DNA of 64,000 bases from DASQPR01 sp963797605 (GCA_963797605.1 CAWCPX010000003.1:62001-126000), one strand, 5' to 3'. Shown: positions 33,575-43,894, counted from the first letter of the stretch. Notes: generated from the sequence alone by a model not told the origin. Program-made: numbers and translations.

Positions 33575-35445
33575 TTAGGGGATCTTTGGACCCGAGTAGA
33601 GCGCACCACCCAAGTATGGGTACGGGTTCGCGATGCAGCCTTGCAGCCCGAGTGTCTGTTGCATCATCACGGGCGCCGTTTTCCCAGCACCCGGACATGC
33701 TTCGTTGTCATGGCCGAGTTGCCGGCCGACCTCGTGATTGATCGCGAACGCCCGGTAGGTCGCGATCGGGGCACCGTAATCTGTGACGCTCGTCATCCAT
33801 CGACTCAGGTTGATGATCACCTGTCCGGGCAACCGGCACGACGTGATCTTGTTCGTGTGCAGCCCGCCGACGGCGCACATCTTCTCCGTCGTCGCCTCGG
33901 TCGCGAGGTAGAGCGTGAACTCCGCCTTGGCCGTGCTCGCGACCTGCTGGAACCGGAGCGTTCCGCCGCTCGTCCAGCTCTGCGGATCGCCGAGGATCGC
34001 GGTCACGGCGGCGGCGAACGAGGTCGCGGTCACGCCCGTCGCGGCCGGCACGTTGGTTTCGACCGCGACGCGATAGGTGTGGATGGTGCCCGCCGTGCCG
34101 AGCACCGTCGGCGATCCGGCGGCGTAGCCGAACTTGCCCGAACCGGTCGTCGGCATGCCGGACGGTGTCGGGATCGGCAGCACCGGCGCCGACGCTGATC
34201 CGGACGCGTGCGGCTTCGCGCCCGCGCTCCCGTGACCGCCGAGCGCGCGAGTCGCGCCAACACCGAGCAGGACCAGCACCACCACGAGAAGCACGAGCAT
34301 CCAGATCCGATGTTGCTGCTGCTTGGCCCGCGCGGCCCGGATCTCCTCGACATCGAACCGCCAGCCGCCCTCCGGGCTGCGGCGACGGCCACGACGACCA
34401 GGATCAACATCCCTTGGCCGGTACGGCGGAGCCGGCCGGTACGGCGGAGCCGGCCGGTACGGCGGAGCCGGCCGGTACGGCGGCGCCTCGAAGACCGGCG
34501 GCGGCGCGCCCGGTGATCCGGCGGGGTTCGGGCCGGCGGGGTTCGGGCCGGCGGGGTTCGGGCGGCTGGGTTCGGGCCGGCTGGGTTCGGGCCGGCCGGT
34601 CGGGGCGCGGGCAGGCTACGCGTCGGCACGGGCGGCGGCGCCGGTCGGTGCGATGCCGCGAACGCTCCAGGCCCCGCCGGTGGCGTCAGCGGTGACGCCG
34701 GTGGTCGGGCCGGCTGGGGCGATGGCACCGGCCGTGGTGGAACCGGTCGAGGCGGGGCTGTCGTCGGCGACGAGTCGAAGGGCGTCGGCGCGTACGACTG
34801 TGGCTGAAACGGCGGCGTCTCAAGCGGCGGCGTCTCAAGCGGCGCCTGGTAGGGCGCCGGCTGCGACTGCGGCGGCAACGGCTGCGGCGGGGGCGGCACG
34901 TATGCCGGAGCCGGCTGAGACCGCGGCGGCTGGTAGGTCTCCGGTTGGTAGGCGGGCGGCGGCTCCGGATGCGGACCCGGGCGCAACGGTGGCGGCATCG
35001 ATCCGACCATCGGTGCGGCGCCCGCCGACGGTGCCACGGCACTGTCGCGACGCGGCGGCCACTCCGGTGGTGCCGCCGCTCCCGGGTCATACGCCGCCGG
35101 AGCCTGCACCGGAGCCGGCATCGGGGCGGGAATCGGGGGCACCGGCTCCGATGCCGGACCGGTCAGCGGCTGGGCCGAAGCGTCGGCCCGGGTCGAGAGC
35201 GCCTTCAACCAATCGTCGTCGTAGGCCTCCGCCTCGACCCGATCCTCCGGTTCGCGACTCCGGCCGAAGCTGCGCGCGAATCCGCGCCGGCCGGTGCCAC
35301 CGCTGTCGGCCGGCGGGGCCGCCGTGACCTGGCGATCGTCGGCAGCACCGCGGGCTCGCGGCGATCGCGGCTCACGGCGTGGTTCGGGGGGCTTCGAACG
35401 GGCCATCGCGAACAGCGTGCCATGACCGTGCCGCCGCCGCTTCAT
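33575..35445 (-). CDS. DUF3152 protein with long proline-rich N-terminus (frameshift near 34563); degenerate zinc motif
   Basis: About 623 residues once a 1-nt loss in a CCGGCCCGAAC repeat tract near 34563 is repaired (span 1871 nt). N-terminal 300 residues are basic then Pro/Gln/Tyr-rich (QPAPAYVPPPPQPLPPQ), then repeats GPNPA and four APPYRP units, a helix (MLVLLVVVLVLLGVGA) and an extracytoplasmic DUF3152 domain (VAVETNVPAATGV, FTLYLATEATTEKMC). The expected HExGHxLGHDH is NHEVGRQLGHDN: the second His is Arg and the third Asn. Metal binding is therefore probably lost, unlike the next gene. Synteny with moeZ and TetR as in mycobacteria. Start ATG 35445 or 35406. Confidence 0.8.
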
Positions 35446-35484
35446 CTCCCGGCCGGCAACGGGCGGAATTGAACGTCGGGCGGA

Positions 35485-36387
35485 TCAGTACTGCCCGGGC
35501 GGTCCGTCGTAGCGCTTGCCGTTCAGGTAGGGCCATGGGTTCGCCCGGCATCCATGCAGGCCGTACGTCTGCTGCTCCATCACCGGGTCTGGCTTGCCGG
35601 GACCGGGGCACAGCTCGTGATCGTGCCCGAGCGCGTGCCCGACCTCGTGATTGATCATGTAGGTCCGGTAGGCGTCCAGCGAAACATGGGTCGTGATGTA
35701 GTCCGGGACCGACGTGAGGAATCGGGCCAGGTTCAGCACGACGTGTGTGCCCTGCCGGCACGAGGTGAAGTCGTGCACTCGCAGCGGTTCGCACATCCGG
35801 GTCGTGGTGGCGGGGGTCGCGAGGTAGATCGTGAACTCGGCCGGCGCCGTCGCCGGGACCTGCTGCAATCGGTAGGTGTCGCCCGCGATCCAGCTGCGTG
35901 GATCACCCAGGGTCGCGTTGATCTTGGCGGTCAAGCCCTTCATCGTGACCACCGTGACGTTCGTCTCCACGGCGACCCGGAAGTGCCGAATCGGCCCGGA
36001 TCGACCGAGCACCGCTCCGGTGGTCGTGGCGTACCGGAACGTGCCCGGGCCCGATTTCGGGTACGCGATGTGCAGCGCGGTCACATGCAGCGGGTCCACC
36101 GAAGTGGACCCGGACGGGCGCGGCGACTTCGGTGGCGTCGGCGGTGGCGTCGTGACCCCGGACGGCGTCGCGTCGCCGGCGGGAGTCGTCCGAGGCGCTC
36201 CGGTCGAGTTCGCGAGGCGTGGAGTCGAGGCGCGGGCCGCCGTGCCGTAGTGGTAGGACAGCACGGCACCGAGCCCGACCAGCGACAGAACGAGCATCGC
36301 GACGAGGACACGTCGGCTGTGACCAAGAAGGGCGCGGGCTCGTGACCCGTACCCAGCAGAGTGTTTTGAACGTCTTTTTCCTGACAT
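35485..36387 (-). CDS. DUF3152 secreted/anchored zinc metallopeptidase-like protein
   Basis: 300 residues. Signal-anchor helix at 25-45 (RRVLVAMLVLSLVGLGAVLS), a Thr/Pro linker (TTPAGDATPSGVTTPPPTP), then a DUF3152 domain: FRVAVETNVTVVTMKG, FTIYLATPATTTRMC, GTHVVLNLARF, and the full metzincin-like NHEVGHALGHDHELCPGPG, with three His ligands and catalytic Glu. ENDing with the PNPWPYLNG-like RANPWPYLNGKRYDG. Predicted extracytoplasmic metallopeptidase; substrate unknown. A tandem paralogue of the preceding DUF3152 gene (39 nt apart), which has lost the metal site. Confidence 0.84.
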   Translation of the reverse strand: MSGKRRSKHSAGYGSRARALLGHSRRVLVAMLVLSLVGLGAVLSYHYGTAARASTPRLANSTGAPRTTPAGDATPSGVTTPPPTPPKSPRPSGSTSVDPLHVTALHIAYPKSGPGTFRYATTTGAVLGRSGPIRHFRVAVETNVTVVTMKGLTAKINATLGDPRSWIAGDTYRLQQVPATAPAEFTIYLATPATTTRMCEPLRVHDFTSCRQGTHVVLNLARFLTSVPDYITTHVSLDAYRTYMINHEVGHALGHDHELCPGPGKPDPVMEQQTYGLHGCRANPWPYLNGKRYDGPPGQY

Positions 36388-36402
36388 GGTCGAGCAAGCT
36401 TC

Positions 36403-37389
36403 TCACGCCAGGGTGAGGCTCGACGAACCGTGTGGCGGCGCGGCGCTGACGTCATCGAGCAGCGCGATAATCGCCCGAGCGACGAGGACGGGTGTTTCCA
36501 TCTGAGCCGTGTGACCGACGCCCGGGAGCATCATCAGCTGGGCGTTCGTGATCACGCTGGCGGCCTGGGGCGCGACCCGCACATCGACGAACCGATCGAG
36601 TTCGCCCCCGATCACGAGCGTCGGCACCGTGACCCGCGCCGCTGTGCGCCATAACGAGCCGGAGCCCGGCAGGTAAGCCCGCAGGAAGCTGCTCACGAGA
36701 CCGCGGAACGTGCGGACATAGGCGTCGACGTACCACGGCACCTCGTCGCGACGCTGCGCCTCCTCGATCGCCTCGGCCAACCGCTGCGGCTCGATGCGCG
36801 TGGGGTCGCCGAAGCACGCTTCGAGGACCTGGCGGGTGAGGGTCGCCGGATCGACGGAGGCCATCCGCCGGGCCGCGAAGCGCTCCACCCGAGGCACCGC
36901 CAGCAGCGGGATCAGGCGCCCCTGCGCCGACCGCCGCGGGTCCAGGAAGGGCAGGGCCGGAGAGATCAGGGTGAGGGTACGCACGAGGTCCGGCCGTTGC
37001 GCTGCCACCGTGACCGAGATGGCGCCCCCGAGCGAGTTGCCGACGAGGTGTACGGGACCCCGACCGGCCGCCTCGATCCACGCCACGACTCGGGCCGCCA
37101 GCGCGTCGATGGTGTAACGGCGAGCGGGGTCACTGCGGCCGAAACCGGGCAGGTCGATTGCTTGACCGTCCAACCGGTAGGACAGGAGGCCGGCGACATC
37201 AGTCCAGTTCTGGGACGAACCACCCAAGCCGTGCACGTACAGCGCCGGTTCGGCATCGGAACTGAGGCCCGGGGTGTCGCGTACGTAGGTCGTCGCGCCA
37301 TGGACGCTTACCGACCGGCCCGGCCACGGGGCGACCGGCTTGTCCGAATGCCACAGCGCCCCAGCCGAGGCCAATTTGGCCCGTTTCAT
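36403..37389 (-). CDS. Alpha/beta-hydrolase (LipV-like)
   Basis: 328 residues. Oxyanion HG in YVHGLGGSSQNW, nucleophile elbow GNSLGG (Ser119), acid in GGELDRFVDVR and catalytic His in GVGHTAQME. The lid region between 145 and 240 is helical. Likely an esterase or lipase; a LipV-like hydrolase is also near this region in mycobacteria. ATG 37389 (MKRAKLASAG). The stop is 15 nt from the DUF3152 start at 36387, so possibly one operon. Confidence 0.9.
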   Translation of the reverse strand: MKRAKLASAGALWHSDKPVAPWPGRSVSVHGATTYVRDTPGLSSDAEPALYVHGLGGSSQNWTDVAGLLSYRLDGQAIDLPGFGRSDPARRYTIDALAARVVAWIEAAGRGPVHLVGNSLGGAISVTVAAQRPDLVRTLTLISPALPFLDPRRSAQGRLIPLLAVPRVERFAARRMASVDPATLTRQVLEACFGDPTRIEPQRLAEAIEEAQRRDEVPWYVDAYVRTFRGLVSSFLRAYLPGSGSLWRTAARVTVPTLVIGGELDRFVDVRVAPQAASVITNAQLMMLPGVGHTAQMETPVLVARAIIALLDDVSAAPPHGSSSLTLA

Positions 37390-37425
37390 GGCTTAAGTAT
37401 GCTTGCACCCGGCTGAATCGGGGTT

Positions 37426-40400
37426 CTAACTCACCGCCAGCAAGCTATCCAACCTGCGGTTCATCGCGGACAGGGTGGCTCGCACGATGGCCTGACGCGG
37501 GTCGCTGGCGACGATGGCCGAGCCGACGAGTTGCTCGACCCAGCCGTCTCCGGACACGAGCACCACGACGACCGCGACCACGCAACTGCCGAACGGCACC
37601 ACGCCGGCATGGTCGATGAAGCAGTGCACGGCGGGAGCACCCGGAGTCGCCTCGATCAGCCCGTCGATCGCACCGGCCGCCGCCTGCGCGGCAAGACGCA
37701 GCAGGTAACCGTCGACGGCGGGACCGCTCGCCGCACCGACGGACGGCACCCCGGCCGTGAGCAGTCGCACCTCGACGGTCGCTTCGGTGCCGAGGGTGGA
37801 GACGCGGACCTGGTCGACGACCACACGCGGCGGCAGCATCGGCAGCCACCGGTCTCGGTCGACGCGGACGGTCGGCTCAGATCGGCGAGTGTCGCCGGCC
37901 GCGGGTCCGTCCGCATCGCCGCGGCCTGATCCGTCCGCATCGTGGCGGCCTGGTCGGTTCGCACGTCGGTGCGCTGGTCGGCTCGGGGCGAGCGCGGCGG
38001 CCGCATCTCGGGCTCACGCCACGGGTCGGCCGACGGAACCGCCGCGACCGGGGCCGGCCGGGAGCGCCGTGGTTCGGCCGCGAGACCCATCTTCTCTTTC
38101 AGAATCCGCGCGACCTGCCGGCTGACCCGCCCGGGGTCCGCACCTTCGGCCAAGTCGAGCCGCAGCGTGTGCACGCCGCCGGGGTTCGCGCGAAGCGCCG
38201 CGTTCGACACGCCCGGTACGTTCCTCGCGGCGTCGAGTACGGCGGAGATGTCCAGGTCATCGGGCGGTCGCGTGGAGGTTTCCGCATGCCGGAGCCCGCT
38301 CGCGATCCGGCTGAGTTCCGGGCCGGGCGCGATCTCCTCGTCGTCGTCGTATTCGTCGTCGTCGAGCACGACCTCGGGCACGTCAGGCACGCCGGGGATG
38401 CGATGGGGCAGCACTCCGGACAACTGCGGGGGCAGGTGCGCAGGCTCTGATGAGGACGTCGGCCGTGGCTCTAGCGGCTCTGCCGCTTGCCGCAACGTCA
38501 CCGGGCTACCTCCGGAGACGCCCGGCGGTGTCGACCCGGTCATGCCGGACGACGGAGCGGGCGTCGCTGATCGTGGGGACATATCTGATGTCGCGGACGG
38601 ACGGTCCGTCATGGACTGGACGGACTCGGTCACAGGCGTGGACGCGGTCACAAGCGTGGCCGCCGGCACGGGTGCGGACGTCTGCGGCGGCTTCGTGATC
38701 GGAGGGGGTGTGGTGTCGGGCTGGGACGGCATCTGGGCGGGTGCTGGTCGTTGGAGTGCTGCCTCTTCGGGTGCCACCGGCGCCGCCGCGGCTGCCGGCT
38801 GTGTCGGTGTCGGTGATTTGGGCGCCGGCGCGCTGGGCGCGTGTTGCGTAGGCGCTGGTTGCATCGGGGCTTGCTGAATGTGCCCCTGCGGAGCGGGCTG
38901 CGCCTGAGTTGGCGGCGGGTGCTGGGCGGGCGGCTGCGCCAGCGACGTGGTCTGTGTCTGCGCTGGCACGGACGGCTGGACGGCGACCGTCGCGGGTGAC
39001 GACATGGCCCTGCCTTGCTCAGGATGCGGTTGCTGCGGTGGCCGTTGCGGCGACTGCTGAAGCTGGGCCTGTTCATGCTCGACCTGCTGACGCTCGACCG
39101 GTTGACGCTCGGCCGGTTGAAGCTCAGCGGGTTGAGGCTCGGCGGGTTGAGGCTCGGCGGGTTGAGGGTCGTCATGCTGCGATTCGGGCCGATGGGGTTC
39201 GGACCGATGGACTTCGGGCCGCTGGGGTTCGGGCCGCTCGGGCTCGGGTGCGCGCATCGTCGGAGGTGGCGGCAACGCGATCGGAGTCGCGGACGTCAAC
39301 GTGGTCGGGCGGGTCGGCGGCACGAGTGGGGCGAAGTCGGCAACCCCGGGTCTGTCCACACTGTCGGTTTCCGGGGGCGTCATCGCGACATCGGCTATCG
39401 ACGGACGCGCATGGGGGACGTGCGGAGCGGCCACACCATTCGGGGGCGCCGAGCCGTTCATCGGAGGCATGCCGTTGGGGGTGCCCGAACCGTTTGTGGC
39501 GACAGCGCCGTCGGCCGTGACGGCACCATTTGTCGTGACCGCACCGTTTGACGCCATGGCACCGTTTGACGTGCCGCGACCGTTTGACGTGACGGAGCCG
39601 TTGGCGGTGCCGTTGGCGGGCGGGAAGCTGGCCGGTCGGCCGCGGTCGAAATCGTCGGACCACGACACGTCAGGTCGCTGGCGACCGTTGTGACTCCGCT
39701 CACTGTGCTCGGCCTCGACGGCTCCGGAACGCTCCACGGATCGGGCCGCGTGCCCCAACGCAATGCCCTCCGGATGGCCGGGAACCTGCCGATAGCCCGA
39801 CAAGACCGGCTCGACCGTCGGCGAACCGAACTGGCCCGCGTACGCGATCGGGTCCCACGCGGGGCCGAGCGGATCGAGCGAGTCTCCGGAGCCTCGAGGC
39901 GCCGGAATATGTGGGGTGCGAGCAGCGCCAACACCCGCGACCGGCGCATCAGGCGACGGTGTGGCATCGATGGACTCCGGCACCGCCGGACTCGAATCTG
40001 CCGGCCCGGCATCGACCGGAGACGACCCGGACACGACCGCACGCGGATCGGCCAGAGTTGGTCGCGGGTCGGCTGAGGGGGTCGTGGACCAGCCGTCTGC
40101 GAGCGACAGCGATTGGGGCCAGGACGATGCCGGCGGGGACGACATAGCGGCAGTATCCCGCGTAGGCGTATCCGTTGGCGAGACCTCACTTGCGAGCGCG
40201 GGTCGGATTTCTCCCGATGTCACCGGTCCCGCCACAGGTGGCTGCGGTTCCGGAGGTTGAGAAGTATCTGCGGTGCGAACCGGTCGCGACATATATCGGA
40301 CAGGTGGCAATGACTCGATCGTGTCCTCCGTGAGTGCGCTCGTGCGGGTGCCCGTGATCGCATGGCGCTCGAGATCGACCCGCGAGACTCGCAATGACGC

Positions 40401-40595
40401 CAGCAAATCCGACTGATCCAGTGGCTCAGGAGTCGATCTTTCCGCAGGTCGCCAAGCCGGCGCTATCGGGGGGACAGAATCGGAGCCGGCTCGGCCCGGG
40501 GCCACGAAATCACCGAACCCCCCGGCTGCGCCATTTCCGCCGGCGTCGCCGTTCGTGCTCGGTTCCGCGCCGTCCGGTCGTCCCATTACATCCAC
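37426..40595 (-). CDS. Very long disordered Pro/Gln/Glu-rich protein with C-terminal alpha/beta domains (frameshift near 37880)
   Basis: About 1056 residues after repairing one missing nucleotide near 37880 (span 3 x 1056 + 2). Residues 1 to about 780 are low complexity: repeated NG-NGT-AVT units (about 330-375), then EPQPAE runs near 470, Gln/Pro-rich to 560, Ala/Pro after. The C-terminal quarter has two ordered pieces: SAVLDAARNVPGVSNAALRANPGG with ILKEKMGL, and, after the shift, PPRVVVDQVRVSTLGTEATV with an Ala-rich helical domain ending RLDSLLAVS. GTG 40595 follows GAGGAG. Divergent from the TetR gene. No family recognised; it resembles cytoplasmic actinobacterial scaffold-like proteins. 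Function unknown. Confidence 0.72.
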
Positions 40596-40693
40596 CGTGC
40601 GCTCCTCGGTTGCCCACCGTGAGGTTACCGTGTTGAGATACGCCCGATAATTGGTCGATCGGCGCGACGAAATACCGAAGAGTGGGGGTTGCG

Positions 40694-41353
40694 ATGGCCG
40701 TCAACGGCCTCCGGGGCACCGGGGCGACGCGCGGCACGGACACCACCGGCCGACCTGTGCGCATGCCGCGCTCGGCTCGACGCAAGCAGCTGCTCGCTGC
40801 CGCCCAGGAAGTGTTCGTCGCTAATGGCTACCACGCCGCCGCCATGGACGATATCGCCGAGCGCGCCGGCGTTTCCAAACCGGTCCTCTACCAGCATTTC
40901 CCCGGCAAGCTGGAGCTCTATCTGGCATTGCTCGACACGCATTGCGATGCGATCGTCGCCCGCGTACGCGATGCGATGGCCGCGACGAACGACAACAAAG
41001 ATCGTGTCAGCGGTGCCATGCGGGCCTATTTCGAATTCGTCGATCACGAGAGCGAAGCGTTCCGTCTGGTATTCGAGTCGGATCTGCGAAACGAGCCCGC
41101 CGTCCGCGAGCGGGTCGACCGGGTCGAACGACTGTGCATCGAAGCGATCACCGCGACCATCATGGGCGACACCGGCGCCGGGCGGGCGCCGGCCGAGCTG
41201 TTGGCGGCCGGTCTCGTGGGAGCCGCGGTCACGTCGGCCCAGTTCTGGCTCTCGGGTGGCCGGCAGGTCGACAAAGCGGATGCCGAGGCGCTGATGGCCA
41301 CGCTGGCATGGCGGGGAATCGCAAGCTTCCCGATGCAGGGCGAGCCGATCTAG
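40694..41353 (+). CDS. TetR-family transcriptional regulator
   Basis: 219 residues. HTH: RRKQLLAAAQEVFVANGYHAAAMDDIAERAGVSKPVLYQHFPGKLELYLALLD (residues about 30-80), followed by a helical ligand domain with FVDHESEAFRLVFESDLRNE and AAVTSAQFWLSGG. Corresponds by position to Rv3208 of M. tuberculosis. ATG 40694 with a GGGGG site upstream. It probably regulates the divergent long protein gene and/or the following DUF3107 gene; no operator is obvious. Confidence 0.92.
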   Translation: MAVNGLRGTGATRGTDTTGRPVRMPRSARRKQLLAAAQEVFVANGYHAAAMDDIAERAGVSKPVLYQHFPGKLELYLALLDTHCDAIVARVRDAMAATNDNKDRVSGAMRAYFEFVDHESEAFRLVFESDLRNEPAVRERVDRVERLCIEAITATIMGDTGAGRAPAELLAAGLVGAAVTSAQFWLSGGRQVDKADAEALMATLAWRGIASFPMQGEPI

Positions 41354-41409
41354 CGATGGCGAAATCATCGGCTAACGTTGCGAAGCAGCCGTCTAGAGGA
41401 GGACCAACC

Positions 41410-41637
41410 GTGGAGGTCAAGATCGGCGTGCAGTACGCACACCGTGAGCTGGTCCTGGAGAGCACCCAAACGCCAGCCGAGATCGATGCCGCCGTCGCCG
41501 CGGCAGTGAAGACCGGCGGCATGCTGAGCCTGGTCGATGACAAGGGTCGACGCGTGATCGTGCCCATCGACAAGCTCGCCTATATCGAAATCGCGGAGTC
41601 ACAGCAGCGCCCGGTCGGGTTCACCGCCGGTCGCTGA
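41410..41637 (+). CDS. DUF3107 protein
   Basis: 75 residues: VEVKIGVQYAHRELVLESTQ, then IDAAVAAAVKTGGMLSLVDDKGR, IVPIDKLAYIEIAESQQRPVGF. This is the short actinobacterial DUF3107 family (TB9.4/Rv3208A in mycobacteria), a small beta-rich protein of unknown function always next to the TetR gene. GTG 41410 is chosen because AGGAGG lies 7 nt upstream; a longer reading overlaps the TetR gene. Confidence 0.9.
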   Translation: MEVKIGVQYAHRELVLESTQTPAEIDAAVAAAVKTGGMLSLVDDKGRRVIVPIDKLAYIEIAESQQRPVGFTAGR

Positions 41638-41721
41638 TCCGCCCGCTCGATCATGATCCTCGGGCTCGGAGCGTCACCGTCATCCGTCGGCGGCGCGACC
41701 GGGACCGGGGATCTTTGTTTC

Positions 41722-41864
41722 CCGGCTCGCGCAGACGATGCCGCCGACAGCTTTCGTCCGGCTCGCGCAGACGGTGTGCCCGCCTGGTTTCGTCCGGCTC
41801 ATGCTGAGGGTGCCGCCCACGTTCGTCCGACTCGCGCGGACGGCTGCGCCACCCTCCGCCGATC
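41722..41864. repeat. Four-unit minisatellite (33-37 bp units) upstream of rhlE
   Basis: Four tandem degenerate units beginning CCGGCTCGCGCAGACG and ending TTTCGT, lengths 36, 36, 33 and about 37, between 41722 and 41864. The minus strand reads them as repeated VCASRTKxxGG peptides, the plus strand as FVRLAQTVCPPG-type peptides, but neither frame looks like a gene. It fills the gap between DUF3107 and rhlE. Confidence 0.6.
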
Positions 41865-42100
41865 GACGTTCGCGCAGCGTGTTCCGCATCGGGGCGAGAT
41901 GTCAGATTCGCCACTGTTGTCGCCGCGTTCGCCACGGAGCGCGCTTCTCGCGTAACATAGCGATATTGCCGCCGACAGATACGCCAGTGGCAACGCGTGT
42001 GGCCCGCGACGAGAACTCCGTCGCGCGTGGCCCGCGTCACACTGATCGGCGCCCTTCGACTCAAAAACGGGCGCCCCACGAGAGGGACACCCCACAATTT
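41865..42100 (+). other. Long untranslated leader region upstream of rhlE
   Basis: The 462 bases between 41638 and the helicase start hold the minisatellite and then about 235 bases without a recognisable gene. An open frame continues from 41738 into rhlE but has no ribosome site or protein-like composition. TAACAT at 41953-41958 with TTCGCC 18 nt upstream is a weak promoter candidate. No riboswitch fold was recognised. Confidence 0.35.
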
Positions 42101-43849
42101 ATGAGTAACGAAGACGTCGCTGGCGCACAGCCGGTGCAGGATGATCTTGTAATTGACCCCATATTGGAGCTGGAAACCGTCGCAGCCGTTGACCCCCTGG
42201 TCGCGAAGGCTCCGGTCCGCCCCGACAGCCCGACGTTCGCAGAGCTGGGCGCCCGTCCGGAGACGGTCGACGCGCTCGCCGCGGTCGGCATCACGCACTC
42301 GTTCGCCATCCAGGAATACGCGCTTCCGATCGCGATTCGCGGTTCCGACATGATCGGCCAGGCGCCGACCGGCACCGGCAAGACGCTCGGCTTCGGCATT
42401 CCGCTGCTCGAGCGCGTGCTCGCTCCGAGCGAAGGCGCCGACGGCCGCCCTCAGGCGCTGGTCGTCGTGCCAACCCGTGAGCTGGGCATTCAGGTGGCCC
42501 GTGACATCAAGGCCGCCGGCGCCACCCGTGGCATCCGCGTCATCCCGATCTACGGTGGCGTGGCCTACGAGCCGCAGACCGATGCGCTGGCCAAGGGCGT
42601 CGAAATCATCGTCGGCACGCCTGGCCGCCTGCTCGACCTGGCCAAGAGCAAGCAGCTCAACCTTGGGAGCATTCGCGGTCTCGTGCTCGACGAGGCCGAC
42701 CGCATGCTTGACCTGGGCTTCCTCGACGATGTCGAGAAGATTCTCGCGTTGTTGCCGACCGATCGGCAGACGATGCTGTTCTCGGCCACGATGCCCGACC
42801 CGATCGTCACGATGGCCCGGCGCTTCCTGCGCAACCCGGTCACCGTGCACGCCGGCCACTCGGCCGAGACGGGTCCGTCGCCGCAGACGCAGCAGGTCAT
42901 CTACCGCACGCACTCGCTCAACAAGCTCGAGATCGTCGCCCGGATCCTGCAGGCCGAGGGCCGTGGCCTGACGATGATCTTCACGCGCACGAAGCGCAAC
43001 GCCGATCGCGTCGCCGAAGACCTCGACTTCCGTGGCTTCGCGGCTGCCGCCGTGCACGGCGACCTCAACCAGGGTGCGCGCGAGCGGGCTCTGCGGGCGT
43101 TCCGTTCCGGCAAGATCGACGTACTCGTCGCGACCGACGTCGCCGCCCGTGGCCTCGACGTCACCGGCGTCACGCACGTCATCAACTACGACTGCCCGGA
43201 AGACCCCGACACCTACACGCACCGCATCGGCCGCACCGGTCGGGCCGGGGCCACGGGTGTGGCGGTCACCTTCGTCGACTGGGAAGACATGCCGCGTTGG
43301 CGGCTCATCGACAAGTCACTCGGGCTCGACATGCCGGAGCCGCCGGAGACGTACCACACGTCGCCTTATCTCTACACCGATCTGTCGATCCCGACCGATG
43401 TCTCGGCCACCCTGCCGACCGCCGAGCGCACCCGCGTCGGCCTCGGCGCGGAGGTTGAAGAAGACCTGGGCGGAGGGCGCACCCGCGACCGCTCCGCCGG
43501 CGGCAGTGGTCGCGGTGGTCGTGCCACGGGCGGGCGCTCCGGTGTGCGTTCCAGCGGCGGCCGTTCCAGCGACGGGCGCTCGGCCGGCCGCTCCGGTTCG
43601 GGTGAGAGCCGTCGCGACGACGCGGCGACCACGACCGACGAAGCGGTGCGCGCGCCGCGGCAGCGTCGCCGGGGGCGCAGGGTCGAGGGTGACGCCACGC
43701 CGACGGCGGTGGCTTCGGCAGAGACCGTGACCACGTCGGTCGACGACAGTGCCGGTGCCACCAAGCCACGTCGCCGTCGGCGTCGCAGCGGGGGCGCGGG
43801 CGCGTCGGCCGTCGACACGAACTCCTCGGGTGGCGGCCCGACCGAATAG
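42101..43849 (+). CDS. rhlE: DEAD-box ATP-dependent RNA helicase with RG/S-rich tail
   Basis: 582 residues. Motif Q with FAIQEYALPIAIRG, motif I APTGTGKT (88-95), Ia PTRELGIQV, II DEAD in LVLDEADRMLDLGF, III SAT in LFSATMPDPIV, IV MIFTRTKRNAD, V ATDVAARGLDV and VI HRIGRTGRAG. From about 475 the tail is Arg/Gly/Ser-rich (GGSGRGGRATGGRSG), suited to RNA binding. Unwinds structured RNA for ribosome assembly or decay. ATG 42101; an AGAGGGA site is a little far (13 nt). Same position relative to TetR/DUF3107 as rhlE (Rv3211) in mycobacteria. Confidence 0.95.
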   Translation: MSNEDVAGAQPVQDDLVIDPILELETVAAVDPLVAKAPVRPDSPTFAELGARPETVDALAAVGITHSFAIQEYALPIAIRGSDMIGQAPTGTGKTLGFGIPLLERVLAPSEGADGRPQALVVVPTRELGIQVARDIKAAGATRGIRVIPIYGGVAYEPQTDALAKGVEIIVGTPGRLLDLAKSKQLNLGSIRGLVLDEADRMLDLGFLDDVEKILALLPTDRQTMLFSATMPDPIVTMARRFLRNPVTVHAGHSAETGPSPQTQQVIYRTHSLNKLEIVARILQAEGRGLTMIFTRTKRNADRVAEDLDFRGFAAAAVHGDLNQGARERALRAFRSGKIDVLVATDVAARGLDVTGVTHVINYDCPEDPDTYTHRIGRTGRAGATGVAVTFVDWEDMPRWRLIDKSLGLDMPEPPETYHTSPYLYTDLSIPTDVSATLPTAERTRVGLGAEVEEDLGGGRTRDRSAGGSGRGGRATGGRSGVRSSGGRSSDGRSAGRSGSGESRRDDAATTTDEAVRAPRQRRRGRRVEGDATPTAVASAETVTTSVDDSAGATKPRRRRRRSGGAGASAVDTNSSGGGPTE

Positions 43850-43894
43850 GTTTTTGTGGCTCCGGCCGCCCGGGTCACGTGAGACAGTGACCCG

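Noticed and set aside
34415..34490. Intergenic tandem repeat
   Set aside because: The four 18-bp units encode APPYRP inside the DUF3152 gene, so they are coding repeats.
41680..41889. Small repeat peptide VCASRTK on the minus strand
   Set aside because: Arises from a tandem DNA repeat with period divisible by three; no ribosome site or conserved termini.
41651..43222. 523-residue minus-strand frame opposite the RhlE gene
   Set aside because: Asp/Arg/His-rich shadow; the plus strand carries all helicase motifs.
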